The translations under genes were made by a program, and so were the position numbers. From Nemertoderma westbladi (lineage: Eukaryota > Xenacoelomorpha > Nemertodermatida > Nemertodermatidae), in NCBI GenBank assembly GCA_032718475.1, contig JAUCBJ010000680.1, positions 1 to 50,460 on the forward strand: 50,460 nt of DNA. Direction: 5' to 3'. The notes beneath the pieces were generated by a model. The model saw only the letters and a program-made list of their open reading frames with translations, had not been told where the DNA came from and made no database searches. Shown here one piece after another: positions 10,086-24,500 of the stretch. Position 1 is the stretch's first letter, and every line of letters starts with the position of its first letter.

Positions 10086-10624
10086 TGTTAGCTTATTCAA
10101 TCCCGCCAACACCCCATAAAGTTATTAGCCGATAAGCAATATTGGGAGCCGCGAGATTGGGTAATTAACCAACTCGCGCCATCCCAATAAGAATGGGAAG
10201 GAAGCACACAATAGAGGGTCAGGGGCCAAACCCCTAACCCAAGGAGAACAGGTGGAGTTAACGGGAATACTCCACGGGGCGCCAACAAGGGTATTAACCA
10301 ATCAGAGGGGGGAACGGCATCGATTGAGTAGCAGTAAGGCCACCGTGCAATATAACCAATAACCTATTAATCAGTGATTCAGTTATCTCAAGTGCAGCAG
10401 TGCTAGCGTAGGGTACAGCCAATTAGTTTAGTTAGGGGATCACGGGACTTTAGTTACCGTATCCCGCCTTGTACACATTCACAACATATCTATATCTTAT
10501 AACCTTCTATTATACACCAAACTTCAGAACTCAGTCACTTTATTTCATCCTTATACACGGCGGGGACGCGTGGACTAAATTACCACAACCGGATAAATCG
10601 GGATCCCTCTTGGATCCCGTCACA
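10086..10624 (+). repeat. 3' LTR of the BEL/Pao element, 539 bp
   Basis: It starts TGTTAG after the polypurine tract and ends GTCACA at the first minisatellite unit, giving TGT...ACA ends. A CCAAT-type word lies near 10298 and AT-rich TATA-like sequence near 10340 and 10490. An 8-bp inverted repeat (CGGGATCC and GGATCCCG, 10599-10619) sits near the 3' end. The right boundary is inferred because the 5' LTR is not available for comparison. Confidence 0.75.
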
Positions 10625-12367
10625 ACCGGTACATCCATGGTACCGGTACATCCATGGTACCGGTACATCCATGGTACCGGTACATCCATGGCACCGGTAC
10701 ATCCATGGCACCGGTACATCCATGGTACCGGTACATCCATGGTACCGGTACATCCATGGTACCGGTACATCCATGGTACCGGTACATCCATGGTACCGGT
10801 ACATCCATGGTACCGGTACATACATGGTTCCGGTACATACATGGTACCGGTAGATACATGGTACCGGTACATCCATGGTACCGGTACATCCATGGTACCG
10901 GTACATCCATGGTACCGGTACATCCATGGTACCGGTATATCCATGGTACCGGTACATCCATGGTACCGGTACATCCATGGTACCGGTACATCCATGGTAC
11001 CAGTACATCCATGGTACCGGTACATCCATGGTACCGGTACATACATGGTTCCGGTACATACATGGTACCGGTAGATACATGGTACCGGTACATCCATGGT
11101 ACCGGTACATCCATGGTACCGGTACATACATGGTTCCGGTACATACATGGTACCGGTAGATACATGGTACCGGTACATCCATGGTACCGGTACATCCATG
11201 GTACCGGTACATCCATGGTACCGGTACATCCATGGTACCGGTACATCCATGGTACCGGTACATCCATGGTACCGGTACATCCATGGTACCGGTACATCCA
11301 TGTAACGGTACATCCATGGTACCGGTACATCCATGGTACCGGTATATCCATGGTACCGGTACATCCATGGTACCGGTACATCCATGGTACCGGTACATCC
11401 ATGGTACCGGTACATCCATGGTACCGGTACATCCATGGTACCGGTATATCCATGGTACCGGTACATCCATGGTACCGGTACATCCATGGTACCGGTACAT
11501 CCATGGTACTGGTACATCCATGGTACCGGTACATCCATGGTACCGGTACATCCATGGTACCGGTACATCCATGGTACCGGTACATCCATGGTACCGGTAC
11601 ATCCATGGTACCGGTACATCCATGGTACCGGTACATCCATGGTACCGGTACATCCATGGTACCGGTACATCCATGGTACCGGTACATCCATGGTACCGGT
11701 ACATCCATGGTACCGGTACATCCATGGTACCGGTACATACATGGTTCCGGTACATACATGGTACCGGTAGATACATGGTACCGGTACATCCATGGTACCG
11801 GTACATCCATGGTACCGGTACATCCATGGTACCGGTACATCCATGGTACCGGTATATCCATGGTACCGGTACATCCATGGTACCGGTACATCCATGGTAC
11901 CGGTATATCCATGGTACCGGTACATCCATGGTACCGGTACATCCATGGTACCGGTACATCCATGGTACCGGTACATCCATGGTACCGGTACATCCATGGT
12001 ACCGGTACATCCATGGTACCGGTACATCCATGGTACCGGTACATACATGGTTCCGGTACATACATGGTACCGGTAGATACATGGTACCGGTACATCCATG
12101 GTACCGGTACATACATGGTTCCGGTACATACATGGTACCGGTAGATACATGGTACCGGTACATCCATGGTACCGGTACATCCATGGTACCGGTACATCCA
12201 TGGTACCGGTACATCCATGGTACCGGTACATCCATGGTACCGGTACATCCATGGTACCGGTACATCCATGTACCGGTACATCCATGGTACCGGTACATCC
12301 ATGGTACCGGTACATCCATGGTACCGGTACATCCATGGTACCGGTACATCCATGGTACCGGTACATC
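10625..12367. repeat. 17-bp minisatellite, about 102 copies
   Basis: The unit is ACCGGTACATCCATGGT. It contains the 10-bp palindrome GTACCGGTAC (across units) and CCATGG, so the two strands look alike. Because 17 is not a multiple of 3 and the unit has no stops, all six frames stay open for long stretches; these are not genes. A three-unit variant cassette (TACATACATGGTTCC then GGTAGATACATGG) recurs six times, near 10818, 11040, 11125, 11737, 12040 and 12108. The array lies between the LTR and the first visible spectrin exon. Confidence 0.97.
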
Positions 12368-12443
12368 ATTATTCTCATAATAAGAAATAAAATAAATTAC
12401 CCCAGCTGCGGCTCACATAAACAAAACGTTCTCTTTCATATAG

Positions 12444-12587
12444 ATTTACGAGTCAAAATTAAAGGGGATTCAGTTACAACTAAAAAAATACGAAACATGG
12501 ACCATGGAAGCATCTGAAAAGCTGAGTTCTTACAGTCAGCTGGAATGCCAGGATAGTGAAATACAGAATAACCTTAAATTATTGGAA
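12444..12587 (+). CDS. Spectrin-repeat gene, exon a (48 codons)
   Basis: The acceptor is CTCTTTCATATAG and the donor is GAA|GTAAGT, phase 0 to 0. It encodes helical sequence with the helix-A-type run YETWTMEASEKLSSYSQLE. The minisatellite ends 76 bp upstream, inside the preceding intron. Confidence 0.75.
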
Positions 12588-15500
12588 GTAAGTTGATATA
12601 CAACCTAATTCACGACTATCTAAGGTCTTGTGGGAGGCAGTCTGAAATGACAGACCTCCATAGTCAGGTTGAGATAAGGATTATGAGATAATCCTTTTTT
12701 CTTATTAACTATGATTTGGTAAAATTTAATTATTCAAATTTTAGAATTTGAGAGCTGCAGAATTACAATTTAGAAGTTGCGAAGTTAGAATTTAGAAGTT
12801 AGATATATATATATAGAGTTATACCTAACATTTCCCAAAAGGTGAGCTCTAAAGACATTCTAGCCCATTCCTATTCACTGGAGGAGCTAATCGATTCTGT
12901 CGAAGAATTCGTTATAGAATACCCAGGTCGGTCCACTCGGGAGCTCCAAAAAAGTGCGGTGGCATTGAAAAAGAAGACTTTAATAATGGCCACAACGACC
13001 TCGGAGGTTATATTTCATATTCAATATTGAATAGTTCAATGTTATATTCAATAGTTTATACCGGTACATTTGTTATGGCTTTTGCACAGAATATCGGATA
13101 CGTTATACTCATTAGTTTATATATATTTAGTGGTATTCTCTTGTATTTCACTTAGATTAAGGGGAGCCTGGAGGCTGAGCTACATGGAAGATACCTTAAA
13201 TCATACACACAGTGCCGAGGTTGGATAGAAAGCGCCCGAACTGATATTCTAGACTCGGAAGAGTTGAAGGAACAGGAGCAAGTAGATTGTATCGAGGTAT
13301 GTGAATGGTGGAATATAGCCAACAACACACGTACACGTTGGTATGCAAGAGACAGAGCATGTAACACTGTAACAGTTGTAGGAATTAAACATAATAATAA
13401 TAGTGTAATAGTTAGTAATTTAATAATATTCTGATAGTTATGGTATCCCAGTAACATGGTTACCACGAATTACAGCCACGCAGAATAAATTTGATAACAA
13501 ACACTGGAATTATAGAAGCCATATCAAACCACGTAAATTTACATTTTATCAAAAATAAACATTTCCGAGAGTGTGACATTATGTAAATTCAATGTTTATG
13601 ACTATGTAACACTCTCTGTATGTATATTATAGCCCTTCTGATAATTTATTGAATGGACCGATTTTCTATCAGTTTATAAAACACACGTTTGATTCCTTAC
13701 TGTTCAGAATATTTGTATATGCACCTATGAAGGTGTAAGCCATGTCCCGATGTCCGGTATACAAGTTTCAGTAACATGAACAAGCTTAATGAAACTACAA
13801 GAAACCTAGATATATTTGTGTTGTAAATTAGAATTCTTATTTTTCCTCTAAAATTTTTTTCATAGTTCTAAAAGAGTGTCTCTATCGATATTTAACCAGG
13901 TCCCAGGTGCACTTTATTAAAGTACAGTACATCAATACTGAAATAAAACAATCAATAAATTCACATGGCATCCCTTTTTGGCTTAACTGTTCATTTTTGT
14001 GGTAGCCTGCCCGGTTGTCCAAAGATTTACTCTTGGGACGCTGAAAACAACAAGAACACATAATTAATTATATTAAATACTGACTTATATATTCCAGACA
14101 AGACAGGGGCATCTCTGCCTCGGATCCTTAAATTATAGCTAAATGAGTCCCAGTTCTCTCTCGGAGTATAGTTCTGGGGGGGGGGGGGGGCTCACTGGAA
14201 ATACGTTCTAAGATTTTGTGCGTAAATCGTAGTCTAACGGCCGAAGACTATATTTTTTACTTCACACCTACAGTATACTATTCTGCAATGTTATCCTCCT
14301 TAAAGTTACTTATGGGCGACATTTCAACAATCTTTTTACATTTCAGGAATTACTTTCTCAGAAAGACGCAGTTGAATTGAATTTGGACAAAGTGGTAGAG
14401 CGAGCTAATATAATAATAGGTACCAAGTTGCGAATGAAAGAAGATATATTGAGGGATGTAGAATCTTTACAACTGGATTGGAAAAAACTTCTAGATGAAA
14501 TCACATCGCTGAAGATTAAACTAAATCAAAAAATCGCATGGGTAAATGAGCAATACAACAATAATGGGATATTTAATTTAAATATAATATTATTTACTTT
14601 TTAATAATATAGATTTTAAACAATTATGCCATATAATAACATATCTTAATTAAAGTAAGGAACTTTATATATTAAGCCAACTTATCAGTAATCTGTTGTT
14701 ATTCCACTAAAGACCGGTTCACAGATTCACTTCGCGGTGACATTGCGGTAGTTTTGTGTTGCATTTTAAACACGTATGTGGGCACTTCGCGCAGCACGTA
14801 AGTCCAGATTAGCGTAGAGGTACAATTAGTGGACCTAGTCATTCACCCTCTAGTGGCAGACAGAGGAACTATAAAAGTCTGTCTGTGAGAAGAGTTTCTT
14901 TATTCAGTAATGCCCGTAGGATACTCCTACCAAATTTCAGATGAATCTGATGGTTGGTTCTACAATTACAGCAACTTTTACGTTTCTGTCAATTCGCCCC
15001 CTAGCGGCAGACAGATTAACTACAGAAGTCTGTTGTCATTCAGTAAAATTTCAAACTTTTGTTGATAGACTACATGTCTACCAAGTTTGGTTGCATTTCA
15101 TCCATGATTGACCGACTTATAAGCGTTCAAACATTTCCGACAACAATGACAATGACGGACGGGTCCACTAATTATAGCCCTTCGCTAAGGCTCACCTGGA
15201 CTTACGTGGCTCGCCCCACACACTTTGTCAGCGCTGTATCCAAAAAGCAAAACGCTGTAACTGTGATTGACCAGAATTGCGATTTCAGAACGCTGTCAGC
15301 GCGAAGTTTATCTGCGAACACGGCTGGAGTTTCTCCATTGATGACAGATATTGTACGCTAAGTGTAATAGGTTATTTACCGTACGGTTGTTACAGTAACT
15401 GCAATTAATAACATTAAATGAATATGGATTTCATCATTATTGCTAAATATATTCCTAAACATTACAATAATATTATTATTATTAATAAATATCGCGTAAT

Positions 15501-18500
15501 TAAGATTATTAATTAATTAGAAAACATATGTTCCACCATTATATTATAGTGTAGGGTAGTCGTAGCCGTAGTTAATATATTTTACACTCTAGTAATTTGA
15601 ATGCGATAGCATTTCAATTATCACTTTCCAGTTATTTTTTTTTTCTTCAGCAAAAAAGCTATGATGACGCTGTCTGCCATTTTGAAAGGTGGTTACAACA
15701 ATCATATGAGGCGTTAGACGGATTAAAAACCCTATCTACAGTCACATTAAGTAACAAAAATAATCAATTAGCGAAATTGAAATCTCTACAAGAGGATGTG
15801 TTCGGGAGAAACACTGCGTTGGAGTCGATTGTTAATAATTCGAATAAAATTAATCACGGGCACAAAGGAAAACAAATGGTTGAGAAGTACAATCAGCTGT
15901 TTAAAGATCTCGATGTAAGTAAATTACTTTTCTGTATAAAATGGTAATCTTAGAAATGAGATGTGGGCTTTCGAATATTAAATTGTTATTCATCCACAGA
16001 ACAAGCATGAAAAATATGAAACAAAAAAAAAGTAGTGAATATATATCATGACAATACTTTAGGAGTAGGAACCAGCAGTAAGATAATCGTAACTAATTTC
16101 TTCAACAGATTTCAATAAAGTCTTCAAACCATCTCTTGTCAATACATTCGCAATACGACAAGGAAGTGCGAACTATAATGGAGTTGTTGAATCAATGTAT
16201 GGAAGAAGGTTCGTGTTTGGCAAACTTTGCGGGGAATCGAGAACAACTGGAACATAAACTTACATCTCTGAAGAGTCTCATAGACAGGTGAGATCAATTA
16301 TCTTGCATAACAAGTGATAAATATATATAAATACAATATAGATTAATTGATAAGTTATTAATTGAGTATCTTTATTATAACGTAAATTTATATATATTTG
16401 GAATAATATTGTTCAAATTAATTAACTCATCGTTGTCAATCAAGCATTGCGTTCGACAATATTATTCACAATTCCAAATTTATTCAATAATACATACAGA
16501 CTTACTGAACTAACTGGTCTTCAAAATTGTTTCAGTTTCTCGGAACAAAGGCTGCACATCTTATTGCTTAATTAGGTCTACATAGTCCCTCATAGTTAGT
16601 GAGTAAAAAAAATACATGTTATTTTCCAGATTGGAGGTTGGAAGAGGAAAATTCAAATATATTGAAGAATTAGGAAATAAATTACTTAAAGAGTCCTCTG
16701 CAAATACGACAATACAACAACAGGTAGCTTAATTTACCAATAATTTGTATCATATAAAATTATGTTTTAATTTAAATACATTTATATCGGGTTTGCGAGT
16801 GCTTCTTCATTCCAGATTTGATTTAATTAAGAATATATACATTTTAGAATGAAGAAATACAACATCAGTTGGTCGATGGTATGAATAGCCTTAACGAGTG
16901 GCGCGATGGCCTTGAAAAGATCATCAGCCAATCTAAAGAATTCGAAAATTCCAAAGATGCATTTGAAGTCTGGTTGGAGGCGATAGAATTAAAACTTTCT
17001 AGCAAACCAACTCAAAAAAGCGACCTTCATCAGAGGAAATTACAAGTTGAAAAATTCAGGTAAAATGGCCAAATATTGATATAATTCAATACAGTACAAT
17101 TAGTTCTATCAGTATCACAACATTAAATACAATCAATATTATTTTATGAAATACAATCCCAATATTCTACTCTAAGTTCATAAATACTGTAAATAACATG
17201 ACATGAGTATTTATTATAACCTGTTACATCAACAGCATCTTCAATATATTTGATTATTATTATTTATAACAATATAGGTTAATCCATAATGACATAGCCA
17301 ATCACCACACACTCCTTGATTCACTCACTCAACTAGCAGAAGATCTATTGGATCAATCACAGTTCGGCGACTCATCAATATCCACGAGTATCACTCAGCT
17401 GATGGCCCGGTACGAATCTGTGACGGGATTGGCTAGTTCCTATCTGAAACAGCTGGAAGTGGTAGCCAGTGAATATCATTTATACAGGTTAGTGTTCAGC
17501 AATTAATATTGCACAGTCAGTTTGCTCAAATGCGCAATTGAATTTCACGAGATTACCGGTATCTTCAAGGACTGTATACTTTCATAAGATGCGTCTCAAG
17601 AAAGTCATGGGCTGTCCACCATGATTATTTTCTCCATGAGACTGCCAAAGCAAAACATTATGCACTGCCTGGTCCTCACGGCGAAAGCAATGTCCTGTAA
17701 AGCGGGGTGGCTTTGTTCAATTGTCAAACTTGGGGGACCATTAATTAAGACGCCTTCAATGCTGTACAGGGTCTGGTAGAGTACGTGTTCATTGTTCTTG
17801 ACACAGTGAACACGACGTAGCATGTGCCATCCAGAGATTTGGTGTCCTCAGCAATTAGCATGGACTCCCACATAGGAGTAGTAGGTCTACTGCTGCTCTA
17901 ATTATTCGAACCTTAAGATTCCGATTCTATGTGACTTTCAAATCTTCCATATCCCTTTCAATGCTGGCCATTCCTTCCCCTTACGTATTCGAAGGTCTTC
18001 ACATGACTTCCGAATCCTTGATAATCATGTTAGTTGTTAACTTCAGCGAGAGAGAAAATTATATAAACTATAAAAATTCAGAACTGTTCTAATAATTATT
18101 TCGTGTCACCCACTATTGCCTGCCTAAGTGAAAAAAGCACTTGCACTAATTTATACTAAATATATATTAATCTAAAATAATGTTTTTTTTAATATAGGGA
18201 AGCAATTCAGGATTGTGAAAGACGTTTGTTACATTTGAGTAGGAAAGTGACGGCTCAGAGCGCATTGGATTGCAATGACTTATCAACTACACAATCCCAC
18301 ATAGATAAACATCTCGTGAGTACCGGTACACAGTACATCTAAAGTACTGAATCATGAATCAATCGACTATTATTTACCCATACAATTAAATTGTAACTTC
18401 CTAGCAAAGCTTACATATTAATTTCGTCCTTGTTATTTTTCCGCTAAATAAATGTTTCAAAATGTAAATTTATCGAGTTTTTTTTTTGAAGCTTTCCTTT

Positions 18501-21500
18501 TTATTTATTGTCAAGATGTGCAAGTATATTTATTAATTCACCAACGCTGAAGGGCATTCATTAAAGTTTTATGAAACTCTAACACATATAACACATGTTC
18601 AATACTGTTTTGTAAATAAGTAAATTGTCATTCATTTTAATTACTTAAAAGACCAGTACTGGCCTTTTAATTGGTAGTTCTTTACTTAGCAAGTTTCATA
18701 TAGTATTACTGTACATCACAAATAATGGATATAACAAAGTATGGTAAACAATATCACTCTTGCAAGTAACGATACTATTTCTATAATACTGTCACGGTTG
18801 ACATTGTCACAAATAATCAAACTTTATATTTTCAGTTGTTGATGGAAGACATAAAGGTTTTGATAGCACGATCGGAAGTAGTGACCCAGCAGGGATTGAA
18901 CCTCTTACAGGAATCTCCACAACTTCAGACTTCTATTGAATCTCAATTAGAAAATCTGAAAGAGAGTTGTACAACCTTGTCTAGGACGGGCAACCAGATA
19001 GGGTTGCGACTAAAGGAATCACTAACGATCCATATGAACTTCACTCAGCTGGTAACAGAGGTGGGTTACCTTTCATATAAAAGAACAAGTAAAGTATTTG
19101 TAAATAAGTACTTATGAGCAGTATTGATCGATAGTAATTAATTCCTGAAGAATTTAATTCATGTTTTTTTTCAGGTAAATAGTTGGCTAAACACCCAAAC
19201 TAAGTTGCTCACCAGCAGCGAAAATGATCCACAAACTCAATCAGATGAGTTTAGAGATGCGATAACTCAGGCTGGAGAATATAAACACTCAGTCGAAGCA
19301 TTAGCGGAACGCTGTGATAGGGTTGCTGCCACGGGTAGTGGTGCCACGCAAGAGATGAGTAAACAGGTGCTACTAGATCTCAGTGCCTTCCAGAATAGGG
19401 TTGAAGACAGAATAGCAGCTCTGCATGATAGAAACTTAGAATTCAGTGAATACGTCAGACGGCGTGAGGAGTGTACCGAGTCTGTGGAATCTATTGCTTT
19501 AGCAATTGCCGAGAAACGTGAGACAAAGACACCATTAAACCCAAAGGTTTCTGAAATACTTATTGGTCAACTGCTTGGCATTAGCGAACAATTAAAATCA
19601 AAAGACAACACTTTGGAGGATTTGAACCACTTTTATAGGCAACTTCATAAGAAGGTCGCTGTGGATCCGGTACTTGTTGCACTTGGAGAGAAGTGTAGGC
19701 AATTACAAACGGACGTCCAAAGTGTATCGAAACTGATTGCGAAGCAGTCACTGTTGTGTAGAGAGTATTACAAGTCATTGGATGAATCGAATGATACCTT
19801 GAACCAACTCATTAAGGAAGCGAGGCATATTGAGGTCGATAAAACTGTATCTTTAGATGAGAAAGTTGAACAGGCAAAGAAGTTCCAATCTGCTCTGAAA
19901 TTTACAAAAAATGACAAACTAGAAAAATTCAAATCGCAAGGATTAGCCGTGGCCGAGTTTTGTACCGAAACCGATAAGAAGGTTGTAGATGACGAAGTTA
20001 AACGTTTAGAGGATTATTTGAATGAACTCGCAGAACTTGTGAAGAAAGTAGAGGAAAGCGCAGTAAAGGCATTACGAGGTTACAATTCTTTTCTAAAGGG
20101 TATAGCTGATGTCGGGAAATGTTTGGAAGAACACGAAGCTGAGCTCAACCGCGCAATGTCTATCGGACCCGATCCAAAGGATACCGAAGAGAAGATTAAA
20201 GAACACGTTTCTATGGAAACTAATCTAGAATCAGTGAATTCTAGAATTTGCCAACTAACAGAGGATTACGAAGTTTTATTTGAAAATATAAATGAGCCCG
20301 AACGAGAGATTTTGGAGGATCGCTTAGAACATATGAGAGCGAATATGACTGGGTTAAAGGACAAATCCGCAACAAGGAGGTTGGCGTTGGATGATTCGCT
20401 AAGGGATAGAAGGAACTTCGAGACAAATTTCAAGGAAGTAGCTGATTGGTTGAATAATTCCAAGGAGCGAGCATCCAAGCTGGGTAGTGGCCACGTTGCT
20501 AAGCAACTCGAAGAAACAAAACACTTATATGACTCGTTAGATGCTTTTCGACCGAATATAGTGCGGTTGCACAGCAGGTATCAATCCTTGCTCAGTTCGT
20601 GCCCAACTGAAGCTCGAGTGGCGTTTGGTGAACGTGTTCACACATTACAAAGTCACTTCGATCAGCTTAAGTCGCAATTAACTGCCAGATTAACTCAGCT
20701 TAAAATGGTTATTACGGAATATGATAATTTCCAAAAGAACATGAAAGATTTCAATAATTGGGTTCAAGGTATACGCGACCAGCTGAGTGATGGAGTTACT
20801 CTTAATGTGCCAATTGATATGATAGACCAACAGGTTGAACAGCAGACGGAATTACTTCTAGATATTGAGGTTCACAGTGTTCAGGTAAGGCGATAGATAG
20901 ATTACTTTTTTTCTAATTAATTAGGTGTTGATTTAATTTAAACTTTAGTGTTCTTGCTCAAGGGCCTTTTTTACTAGGCAATTTTTTTGGGGATTTTTTA
21001 TGACGTTTTTTTCACGCGGTTATTTTTAGAGGGTGAACTGGCCCGGCGACGTGTGTGCCAAAGTGTGCCATTTATGGAATATCCGGTCTACACGGTCATA
21101 ACGCCTGAAATTCCGGTAAATTTATTAGATTATGACCTAGAGTTAGGGTTACACTATCATTATGCCTGCCTTGGCGGCATTTTATCCTTAAGGCCGACGG
21201 ATCGACCCATACTGTACTTTGTGGAATGGTTACAATTTCGTACAGACAGCACAGGGCACAGCTGCATATGGCATGCCCTATTTTATTCAATAAATTCGTG
21301 TCTAGGATATTAGGTGGTACCCCGCGTTCCCACCCGGAATCTAAATTCCCCATAGAATCTAATATTATTGTTTTTCACAGCTCCTTTCAGGACGTTTCTC
21401 TTTTAGGTGACTTTAATTATGGTTTGTCGTTTGTGTCTGACCGACAAACCCTAACCTAAAAAACCAAACCAATATCCCAGTCAGATTTACAATACAAAAC

Positions 21501-24500
21501 ACCCCAATCACTAAGTCATTAAGTAGCCCAAGTCATTGAAGAAAATAACCCTGTGGGCCTGAAGTGTGATAGCGGGATTCCTGGAAAACTGGAATCGTGG
21601 TGGGGGGGTTCCCACCAACTGACCAAGTCCTTCTCATTATATACCCTTTGTGACTTGTCTATGTACTGTACATGGCCATATGCAGTTATGTGACACCCAC
21701 CAGAACAGCCAGCCATTACAGGTCCGGTACGGAAAAATAGCCTTAAGTTGCAACCTTGCAAGTGCAGATTAGCAGTAAATTGTGCCTGACATTTACCATA
21801 GGCTCCATCAGGCTTCCTGGAAAACACGTAACAGCGCAACGAGGCACTACAGCGCCCAGCGCTACAGCGCAACAACTCTATAACCAATCGTCAGCATTGG
21901 CGCCACAACCTAAGATTGGGTTATTAATTCCACTATAATTCCATTGACTTCTACAGTCTACACGCTCCGACAACTGTTACTCTACACGCTCCGACAACTG
22001 TTACCCTACACGCTCCGACAACTGTTACCCTACACGCTCCGATAACTGTTACCCTACACGCTCCGACAACTGTTTCCCTACACGCTCCGACAACTGTTAC
22101 CCTACACGCTCCGACAACTGTTACCCTACACGCTCCGACAACTGTTAACATACACGCTCCGACAACTGTTACCCTACAAGCTCCGACAACTGTTACCCTA
22201 CACGCTCCGACAACTGTTACCCTACACGCTCCGACAACTGTTACCCTACACGCTCCGACAACTGTTACCCTACACGCTCCGACAACTGTTACCCTACACG
22301 CTCCGACAACTGTTACCCTACACGCTCCGACAACTGTTACCCTACACGCTCCGACAACTGTTACCCTACACGCTCCGACAACTGTTACCCTACACGCTCC
22401 GACAACTGTTACCCTACACGCTCCGACAACTGTTACCCTACACGCTCCGACAACTGTTACCACGCTCCGACAACTGTTACCCTACACGCTCCGACAAGCA
22501 GAACAACGAAATCTGCCTTGTCGCGGTTTGACTGGTCCTCTTGTTGCAAGCCTAACCATGGAGCCTATTCTGGAACCATAGCAACGGTTGTTATTGCCGT
22601 TTTACCAAGGACCAAAACCTCCCAAACCATATTGATACTGAATGACAATTATAACAATGGGTTGTTGTTATTAGTTGTTATTGTTTAGAGAGGACTCCGT
22701 CAATATCTTAAAACTTATAAGGCCCTCAGGATCAGAGGGGATCCGAGAAAAAAAGTTCGGCTTTCGGAATTTAGTTCAAAAGTCAACTATTTTTTTGAAA
22801 AACCCCATTAACTAACTAAAATTTGCAGTGATAAGTTAATTATAACCACTTTAACTAAATAACATAAAATAACAATGGGGGGGTGTATAGATTATTATTA
22901 AACAGATGAAAGTTCAACTAGTTGAACAGCACTGCTTATGACATAAGCGAATATTACACCTGGGTCTCCAATATCTCTACAATTCTCCATTCAAATGAGT
23001 TCCATCCAGGTTGCAACCCTGTTTCCTGTTTCTTCATATTGGAACTGAAATGTAACGGGATGAGCTGCCTGGTCAATAATATTTACTGGCACTTTATCAC
23101 TTATAGAAGTATCTTTGCGATGAACATATACGTTGTAACATTTACACAATTCACTGCCATCAATTTTCGGAATTATAAATCCATAATATTCTGGATAGTA
23201 TTCATTAACATAATAAAGACCATTATATGTTTTAGTAACATCCAATAATGTATTGGTAACTTCCCCACTGCCTTCATTGACCATCTGCGCTGCACGGCAA
23301 TTAAAGTCCCCTGCCACTGTGACGATTGAGGCTCTGTTTCTTATTCTTTCACATAGACGTGCAGTGTAGAACCGAAATTTTACATGTGTATTGTTCTCTG
23401 GTGTCATCCGATGCCCATTAATATGGATATCTTTAGGCATAGTAAGCATAGAATAACATTCACAAAGCTCCATTCCATTTACTTCCGGTATAGTAAACCA
23501 ATAATTTTTTCCAACCAATAGTACTCTCCCATTGTATGTTACACCGTTCTTCAGTAAGTCCACATTCACTGTACCATTAGGAATATTGTCGGTAGCCGTA
23601 GCGTCTTTTTGTGACATGTTAATATTTCGAGCTATCTCGCAGGAGGTATCACCACGTATTGTAACACATGTAGCATGTCTTATTCCGAATGAATCATATT
23701 TATACTGGAATAGAATTTGTCTATAATGTAAATTCCCTATCCAACGATAATTATTTATATGGATTCTACTTTGAATGAAGTATATACTGTGGCAGTCACA
23801 AAGTACTTTGTTGTTACTATCTAAAGGCAGTATATACCCATATTTATATATATAGAATGCACAACAACCTAAATAAGTTGTGTCCTCCTCTATGTTTGGT
23901 TTTTCATAGCTGCGTCCTGAGCAACAGGCATCCACTCCTTGAACACTAACCCATGTAACTTCATAAACATATGGTTTATTTCTATCCATTGTACGTTTGC
24001 ATTGAAAGATAACAGCGTCGCCCTCCCGCAAACTCAGCAGGTACCCATTGTTATGGACTTTTGATGTATAAAAGTGCACAACGGTTTCCCTCAGTTTTGT
24101 AGGTTCTATAAACCCAAATTTGTTGTTAACATCAAGATATAAACAATGACCAGAGTATGTTTTATTTTCCTTCATAATACATCCCTCTTCCAAATTAGTT
24201 GCAAAATGCAATTTGTTATGGTCTAGCTGCGTATGCTTTAGTCTTGCGTTTAGCCCTTCTAAATGATTTACTAACAAACTGTTGGAAAATTGCTGAATAT
24301 CAGATTCATGTTGCATAGTACGTAATGGTGGCTGGTGGAATTCTAGACTATGTTCCACTCTTTGCAACAAATAATGACCTGGAAACGGTTCCGGTTGCAT
24401 ATAGGTACCACTTTGAGGTGGTACAGGTTGTATAGTGCCATGGCTTATTGATGGCAGAGGGAACTTTTGACCTTGTTCGACTCCTTGCTGCACATGATGA

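Larger units (their letters stand above)
1..10624 (+). mobile_element. BEL/Pao LTR retrotransposon, 5' LTR outside the window
   Basis: The order is gag-pol ORF, spacer, second ORF, hairpin, polypurine tract, 3' LTR. The gag-pol domain order (gag, CCHC, aspartic protease, RT, RNase H, integrase) in one frame without a frameshift is typical of BEL/Pao. Both ORFs are intact, so the copy looks young. The 5' LTR and primer-binding site must lie left of base 1. The right edge abuts a 17-bp minisatellite, so the target was probably that array. The element is on the same strand as the spectrin gene and appears to lie upstream of, or in an intron of, that gene. Confidence 0.9.

Noticed and set aside
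10540-12380. Long open frames on both strands (up to 612 codons) across the 17-bp array
   Set aside because: They follow from a stop-free 17-bp unit read in every frame; there is no unique coding sequence and no codon bias apart from the repeat.
15059-15361. 100-codon plus-strand ORF
   Set aside because: It lies within the MITE-like inverted-repeat element and its translation has no recognisable features.
21951-22463. 170-codon minus-strand ORF of an 8-residue repeat (VTVVGACR)
   Set aside because: The 24-bp period keeps any frame open; there is no start context, promoter or non-repeat coding sequence.
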